NCBI GenBank assembly: GCA_025765615.1
Contig: JAIVFJ010000112.1
Coordinates: forward strand, 1 to 64,000
DNA length: 64,000 nt
Source of the DNA: Zopfochytrium polystomum
Taxonomy: Eukaryota; Chytridiomycota; Chytridiomycetes; Chytridiales; Chytridiaceae
Direction: 5' to 3'
The first letter of the stretch is position 1; each line of letters starts with the position of its first letter. The translations under genes and the position numbers were made by a program. A model generated the notes under the pieces. It searched no databases, was not told where the DNA came from, and was given only the letters and a program-made list of their open reading frames with translations. Positions 58,654 to 64,000 of the stretch are shown piece after piece.

Positions 58654-59910
58654 TCACACCGCAGACCACGGAATGTCAAACCTCCCTTCTGGTGGGCGGA
58701 AAGCCTGCAGCGCGTCGAGCAGCGCGTCCACGTTGTCCCGCACAATCACCAAGCCCCTGTTGCCCTCCTTCACAAACCCCTCCCTCGCGGCGCCGTCCAC
58801 CAGCGCCACCAGCGGGTCGTAAAACCCGGCCACGTTCAGCACGCCGATCGGCTTGCTGTGGATCGACAGCTGCGACCACGTCGTCATTTCCAACAGCTCC
58901 TCAAACGTGCCGAACCCGCCCGGAAGCGCAATGAAGGCGTCGGAGAGGTCGTTCATCAGCGATTTGCGCTCGTGCATGGTCTGCGTGTGTGGGTGTGTGT
59001 GTGTGTGTAGTTTTGTTTTTTTTTGTGGGAGAGAAAACGAGAGTGCAAGATTAAAAAAAGGGGGCTCACGCGCGCGTCGCGCACCGATCGCAATGTTGGT
59101 GTGCAAGCCTGTTCGGGTTCTCACCTTGACGAGGGTCGTTTCTCCCAAGAGTCCGATCCCTTCAATCTTTGTCATAGCCTCGGGGATGACTCCATGCACC
59201 GCGCCGCCGGCGTCGTGCGTTGCTGGTTGGGGAATGATGATGTTGTTGGTTTTTTTTTCGGTTATCTGTTAGATTCGGCGTTCGTCACGTTCCTCTGCTC
59301 CCCCCCACCCCCTGTGGGCTCTGACGGTCTGACGGCGCGTCCTCCTACCTTTCGCGACCGCGCCCATCAAGCCCATGTTTCTGCGAGAGTGCCAACGATT
59401 TCAGTCGTCCCCGCAGGGCGAGGAAAGTAAAAACAAGGGAGTGCTCACTCACCCCCCGCCGTATACAAGGCCAATGCCCCGCGCGACCATGGCGCGCGCG
59501 AGCTTCTCGGCCTCTGCGACGTAGACTGTGGGTTTGAGAAAAACAAAAATCAACGATCAGTCAAAAAAAAAAAAAAAAAAAAAGAAAAAGAACGTCAGAG
59601 CGCGTGGATGGGTTGGAGAAACAATTGCGTGGGCATGTTGAACCCTTCAGGAATGACCAGTCCACAAAACTGTCTGTTGCTGTGTTGCATGCATTCATGC
59701 ATATGCGTGGGCGTGAGGAATGCAGCGAACAGGCAATCACACACAAGCAGCAGCAGGAGAGAGCTTCTTGGTGGTCCCTCCACATTCTGGCAAGGCGGCT
59801 AGTGCAGGCAGGAAGGGTGCTTGCCTGGATTTCGGCCTGCGCTCGATCCGCAGAACACGCAGATGCGGCGGACGACGGCGGGGTGGGCGGCGGCGGCGGC
59901 GGCGGCTGAT

Positions 59911-59954
<44 letters not shown>

Positions 59955-59969
59955 TCGCTGCTGGGACAT
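58654..59969 (-). CDS. LOG family phosphoribohydrolase
   Basis: The LOG family releases cytokinin bases from their ribotides; fungal members may act on other nucleotides. Exon 1 starts MSQQRA, then a run of Thr and Ala encoded by a CGT/CGC repeat, then RRICVFCGSSAGRNPG. Exon 2 (59525-59455) gives YVAEAEKLARAMVARGIGLV then YGGG. Exon 3 (59383-59347) gives NMGLMGAVAK. A further exon has VIPEAMTKIEGIGLLGETTL. The last exon has TMHERKSLMNDLSDAFIALP then GGFGTFEELLEMTTWSQLSI. The PGGxGTxxE motif is complete (LPGGFGTFEE), so the active site appears intact. It ends RFDIPWSAV at 58654. It is divergent from TrpD. Confidence 0.88.
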
Positions 59970-60298
59970 GGCGGAAGGCTTTCTTTTTTCTTTTTTTTTC
60001 TTTTTTTTTTTCGGTTGGTTTTTGGGATTTGATAATTGATGATGATTCGACCGACCCGTGAGTGAGGCGGCAGACAAATCATGCAAGGAGGAGTGGGAGT
60101 GGAGGCACCCTTCTTTTTCTTCTTCGTCTGCTTCCGCGCTTGTCACCACCGCCAACCCACCACACACTCAACACCAGCAGCAGCAGCAGCAGCAGCAACA
60201 ACGACGACGACCCGTCGCTGCCGCCCTTCTTAGAGGAGGAGGAGGAATCAAGAAACTAATCATCAGATCCATCAACCATCATCATCAGCATCGTCACC
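59970..60298. promoter_or_regulatory. Divergent intergenic region, LOG and TrpD
   Basis: It separates the starts of the LOG gene (minus) and TrpD (plus). It includes T-rich runs (59983-60012), CAG/AGC repeats (60174-60200) and a catcatcagcatcgtcacc leader ending in a good start context, CACCATGG, for TrpD. Confidence 0.5.
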
Positions 60299-61314
60299 AT
60301 GGACGCGCTGCTCAAGCGGCTCATCTCGGACCCCCTCGACTTCACTGCCGAGGACGCCGGCGCAGCCGCCGCCCTGATCATGGCCAACAAGGCCACCCCC
60401 GCCCAGATCGGCGCCTTTCTCGTCGCACTCAAGCTCACGAACAAGGAGCACGACCCCCAGTACATCTCCGCCATCGCCGCCGCCATGCGCGACGCCGCCG
60501 TCCGCGTCGACCCCGCCCTCGTCGCCGCCGCCGTCGCGAGGGCGAAGGCCGCCGCGGCCGCCCCCGACGGCGCCCCCCGAACCCTCCGTCGTCGTCGACA
60601 TTGTCGGCACCGGCGGCGACGGCCAGAACACCTTCAACGTGTCCACCGCCGCCGGGATCGTCGCTGCAGGTGCCGGCTGCTTTGTCGCAAAGGTGTGTGT
60701 GCGGTTTATTGTGTGCGGGGGTTCGGTGGAGTGTGCGGAAGAATCCATCCAAGAACGATGCGATCAGATGATGAACGCATCTATTCAGATTCCTCGTCAG
60801 AACAGGATCCCCCCCACTCAACCCTACCCGTTCACCAAAACCTCAAACAGCACGGAAACAGGGCCGCGTCGTCGATGTGCGGCTCTGCCGACGTCCTGGA
60901 AGCACTTTCCTGCAAGATCACAAACACCACTCCCGAAAACATTCCGTCGATGCTGGAGCACGGCCGCTTTTGCTTTCTGTTCGCCCAGTCTTTCCATCCG
61001 GCCATGAAGTACGTCTCGCTCCCAAGAAAGGAGATTGGCGTCCGGACCGTGTTCAACATGTGTGTAAATGAATATTTTTGCGCGTGTGCGCGCTCGCGGA
61101 GTGTTTCTCACTTTTGGCCCATTGTGCTAATTTTTTGAATAATGCTGCAAGTCTTGGCCCGCTGACGAACCCGGCAAGACCGTCGCGAATGGTTGTCGGC
61201 GTCCATTCGGCGTTCCTCGGGCAGCCGATGGCCGAGGCACTCCACTTGACTGGAGTCAGGAGCGGCTGGGTGGTCAACGGCGCTATGGGCCTTGACGAGG
61301 TGCAGTCTCCGCGG

Positions 61315-61363
<49 letters not shown>

Positions 61364-61830
61364 TTGGATTGCGCGCTTTGCTTCTTACGTATCGATAACC
61401 CTCGGTCGTTGTTGTTTCAATGGCGATACCCGTTTTGGCATTTATTTACTACCAGATCGCGCCGTGCGGCCCCACCCACGTCTGGTCGATCGCCGAAGAC
61501 GGCACAATCACCCACTCGAGCATCACCCCCGCCGACTTTGGCCTCCCCGAGCACCCGCTCGACGCCGTCGCCGGCGGCAAGCTCGCCCACGAAAACGCGG
61601 CCATAATGCGCCGCCTCCTCGGCGGCGAGATCGACGACGCCGCAGCAGCCGCTGCCGACCACCCCGACAAGGCCATCCTCGACTTTGTCCTCATGAACGC
61701 CGCAGCCCTCATCTTTGTCGACCGCAAGGCCGACTCCCTCAAGGCCGCCGTCGAGGTTGCGAGAGAGAGCATTCGGAGCGGGAGGGCGAGGGCCGCGCTG
61801 GCGGCTTTTGTCGAGGCGACCACTAAGTGA
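60299..61830 (+). CDS. TRP4: Anthranilate phosphoribosyltransferase, apparent frameshift
   Basis: TrpD/Trp4 adds phosphoribose to anthranilate in tryptophan synthesis. The N-terminal helical domain is [15 protein letters not shown] and [20 protein letters not shown]. The PRPP-binding [20 protein letters not shown] lies at about 60610-60665, but in a different frame from the N-terminus. The frame changes at or just before a run of six C (60573-60578); one C fewer would restore it. After an intron (GTGTGT near 60694 to CAG near 60849) come [19 protein letters not shown] and, after another, [19 protein letters not shown]. The last exon has [20 protein letters not shown]. It ends AAFVEATTK at 61830. 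The third intron contains a run of 45 T (61317-61361). Codons are strongly C/G-ending. Confidence 0.85.
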
Positions 61831-62105
61831 AAGGGCAGGGGGGTTGGGAGCGGGGTTGGGAGCGGGGTTGGGAGGGGGGTAGGGGAGGAAGTGGTTCGCA
61901 GGAGGGCGGAGAATGTGCTTTGTGGGGGGGGACAACTGAAAAGAACGGCGGCTGCCCATAGAATTTGTGCATATCCGTGCCGTGGTTTGTAGTTTTATTT
62001 GCTCTTATAAGGTCAGGGTGGTACCGGTGTTTGAAGATATTGGGAAGAAAGGTTGGTTGGAGAGCTTGGGGAATGTAAAGCCGTACGACCGGTGTTCAGC
62101 GTCGT
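61831..62105. other. Convergent intergenic stretch
   Basis: This lies between the stop codons of TrpD (plus) and the right-edge gene (minus). A tandem gggagcggggttg repeat of three units lies at about 61844-61876. Confidence 0.5.
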
Positions 62106-62993
62106 CTAACTAGTGCGCTCCGCATGCAGCGGGTCGTACTCTGCAAGGCACTGTTTCGAACAAAGGTACTCCACGGGCTTTGGCGCTTTTGTGAGCTTGG
62201 GGAAGAGGAGTGCGCGGTCGAGAGTAAACCGAACAGTGTCAGAGACTGGCCCCATTTGCACCGAAACGCCCCTTCCCCCTTCCCCCCACCTACCCTCCTC
62301 ACCCCGCCCCCTTCCCCGCGGCGCCCAAAGGAAGTACATTGCGACACAAAAACAACACCCGCGCAACCAAACTCACCTCGTATCGCGCAATGGCCACGCT
62401 GGGCAGACAGAGCTCTCGGCACTGCACGCACAAGGCGACGTCCTCCTCCAGCCCGTCCTCGATCAGCAACGGCAGCATCATGTGCCGCTTCTCCTCGACG
62501 AGCCAGCTCACAAAGTCGTCGAGAAGGTCGCCGCTCTCGTCCTGGAGGTGTGTGTGTGTGATGTGTGTGTGTTTCGTTGTCATGTTAGAGTGGTGGGTTG
62601 GTTCAGGAGAAACCCCCCTGCGCGCGCGCCGCAAACTCACCCGTCGATACGCCCTATACAAACCGCGCAAAAACACGTTCCGCGCCAGCTCCTTCAGCGA
62701 CGCCACTGCCCCCGCCCCCGCCCCCGCCGCCCCCGCGCACCCCCGCGGCCGCACGTACGCGATCCCCGTCGCGTTCGTCAGCCGCCGGAACACGTGCTGC
62801 AGGATAAACTGCAGCTGCCGCGTCTTGGACTCGCTCAGCATCCGCGCCGCCTGGTACACCGCGTGGATCCCGCGGTAAGCCGTGATGCGCTTGCGGCAGT
62901 CGGCTGGAAGAGGCGGTCAGGGTCGAGGGAATGGGAAGGTGAGTTGAAACGGGTTCAGGTGAAGTCAAGAAAGGAGCTGAAAAAAGAGAAGAA

Positions 62994-63025
<32 letters not shown>

Positions 63026-64000
63026 AGGGAGAGAGAAACAAGCAAAACAGGAGCAGAAGTTTTTTCCCCAACCGTTCTCGTTCAAGTGCATCACGCAAAT
63101 GGCGCCAAACAGCTGGAAAAGCTCGGCCCTCGCCGCGCCGCACGCCGCGCCCGCCTTCCGCTCCGGCTGGGCCTCCGCCGCCGCTCGCCGAGCCGTCGCC
63201 GACACCGGCGGCTCGTCCGGGTTCGGCCCTTCGTCGTCCACCCACATTGTCGTCTCCAGCGCAAATATCTCGCCCCCGCTGCCGCCGCCGCCGCCGCCGC
63301 CGCAGTCGGCGCTCGTCGTCGTCGGCGCTGCCAGCATCGTCTGCAAGAGCGTCTCAATCCCGTTTAGGTTGAGGAAGAGCTTGCGGAGGTTGTCTGGTGC
63401 GGGGATGTGGGAGAAAGGGGACTTGGATGTTAGAATCAACGCAAGTCGAATTCGGCTGTTGGAGAACCAAGAGGGAGAACGCACCGTTCGACGCCAAAAA
63501 TGAGCTGAGCGCAAACGCGGCGGTGGTGGTCACAGAGCAGTCCCCGGCGTGCCTCCGGATGCCCGCGATCAGGCTCCGCAGAATCGCGGCCGCCAGCGCG
63601 GGCGTCCGCGGCACCCAGCACGACGCCAGGTGGCCCAGGCAGAAGCTGGCCGTCACCTGCAGCAGCGCGTTCGCCTCGAAGCGCTCGATGCACTCGACCA
63701 CCCGCGCCACAATCTCGTCTAGCATCGGCGACGACGACGACAACCACGACGACGGCGCTGATGCCGCGCCCACCTCCTCCGCCTCCTCGGCGGCCGCCGT
63801 CGGCGTCGTCCACACCGCCGAGATCGACTCGCCCTCCGGGAACCGGTACCCGCAGTAAAACAGCCTGCCGAGGCAATTGCACACGGCGGTGCACACCGCC
63901 GCGCTCCCACGCCACTCGTCCAGCGTCTTTGTCACCGCCGCGTGCAGCGCCGCGGCGCCCAAGCTCTCCTTGACGAACCGCCCCAAGCTCCACAGCGCCT
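62106..64000 (-). CDS. Unrecognised helical protein, cut by the window edge
   Basis: The gene enters from the right edge. Readable segments are GRFVKESLGAAALHAAVTKT and VCNCLGRLFYCGYRFPEGES (63986-63820), then ILRSLIAGIRRHAGDCSVTT (near 63550), NLRKLFLNLNGIETLLQTML (63395-63330), AELFQLFGAICVMHLNENG, and after an intron AVYQAARMLSESKTRQLQFI (62860-62800). A segment with SWLVEEKRHMMLPLLIED (62510-62450) is followed by CVQCRELCLPSVAIARYE, and the last exon by KAPKPVEYLCSKQCLAEYDP then LHAERTS. The repeated helical pattern suggests an armadillo/HEAT-like fold, but I recognise no family. The frame for the final exon was chosen because 62106 ends a protein-like stretch. Introns near 62380-62330, 62640-62540, 63075-62905 and 63480-63395 contain purine-rich runs. 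Confidence 0.55.

Noticed and set aside
61317..61361. Run of 45 T as a transcription terminator
   Set aside because: It lies inside a TrpD intron, between two exons that clearly belong together.

Overview
The window looks like nuclear DNA of a fungus, most likely an early-diverging (chytrid-like) one. Genes carry many short introns of about 50-70 bases (GT...AG, once GC...AG), there are two arrestin-type genes (one with a PPxY motif), a free-standing TrpD and a LOG-type phosphoribohydrolase, and the housekeeping genes are fungal/metazoan-like (NOL10/Enp2, cactin, muskelin, GNL3-type GTPase, SDHAF1, mitochondrial TyrRS). The assignment is inferred from gene content; no marker such as rRNA is present. 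Gene models were spliced by eye, and I say where exon joins were checked for phase.

Layout. 794-3814 (-): a TIR domain followed by Sel1 repeats. 3960-15550: a transposon graveyard with a broken Tc1/mariner copy, a decayed Ty3/gypsy-like element carrying a solo LTR inside its gag region, and a LINE-type element split by two solo copies of one 1.45-kb LTR in opposite orientation. 16535-23890 (-): NOL10/Enp2, an alpha-arrestin and a TALE homeobox gene. 25105-30807 (-): muskelin and cactin; cactin is divergent from a mitochondrial tyrosyl-tRNA synthetase gene (30840-32682, +) with only 32 bases between the start codons. 33022-36082 (-): two genes I do not recognise, one with an internal duplication. 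36144-38730 (-): long-chain acyl-CoA synthetase. 38731-43179: a gene-poor stretch with a fold-back pair of LTRs and a tRNA-like sequence. 43180-52876: a Ser-rich protein, a small basic protein, SDHAF1 (-) divergent from a GNL3/Nug1-type GTPase (+), and a long arrestin/coiled-coil/Cys-motif protein. 53855-56741 (+): NAMPT with a His-rich tail. 58654-59969 (-): LOG family protein. 60299-61830 (+): anthranilate phosphoribosyltransferase with an apparent frameshift. 62106 to the right edge (-): an unrecognised helical-repeat-like protein.

How the genes relate. Several products belong to NAD/phosphoribosyl chemistry: a TIR domain that keeps the glutamate used by NAD-cleaving TIRs, NAMPT that rebuilds NMN from nicotinamide, LOG and TrpD. 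They are not an operon and any functional link is inference. NOL10 and the GNL3-type GTPase act in ribosome assembly; muskelin belongs to the CTLH/GID ubiquitin ligase; SDHAF1 and the mitochondrial TyrRS serve mitochondria. The most unusual items are the TIR-Sel1 gene, the internally duplicated orphan protein, the nested transposons with intact target-site duplications, and the LTR fold-back.
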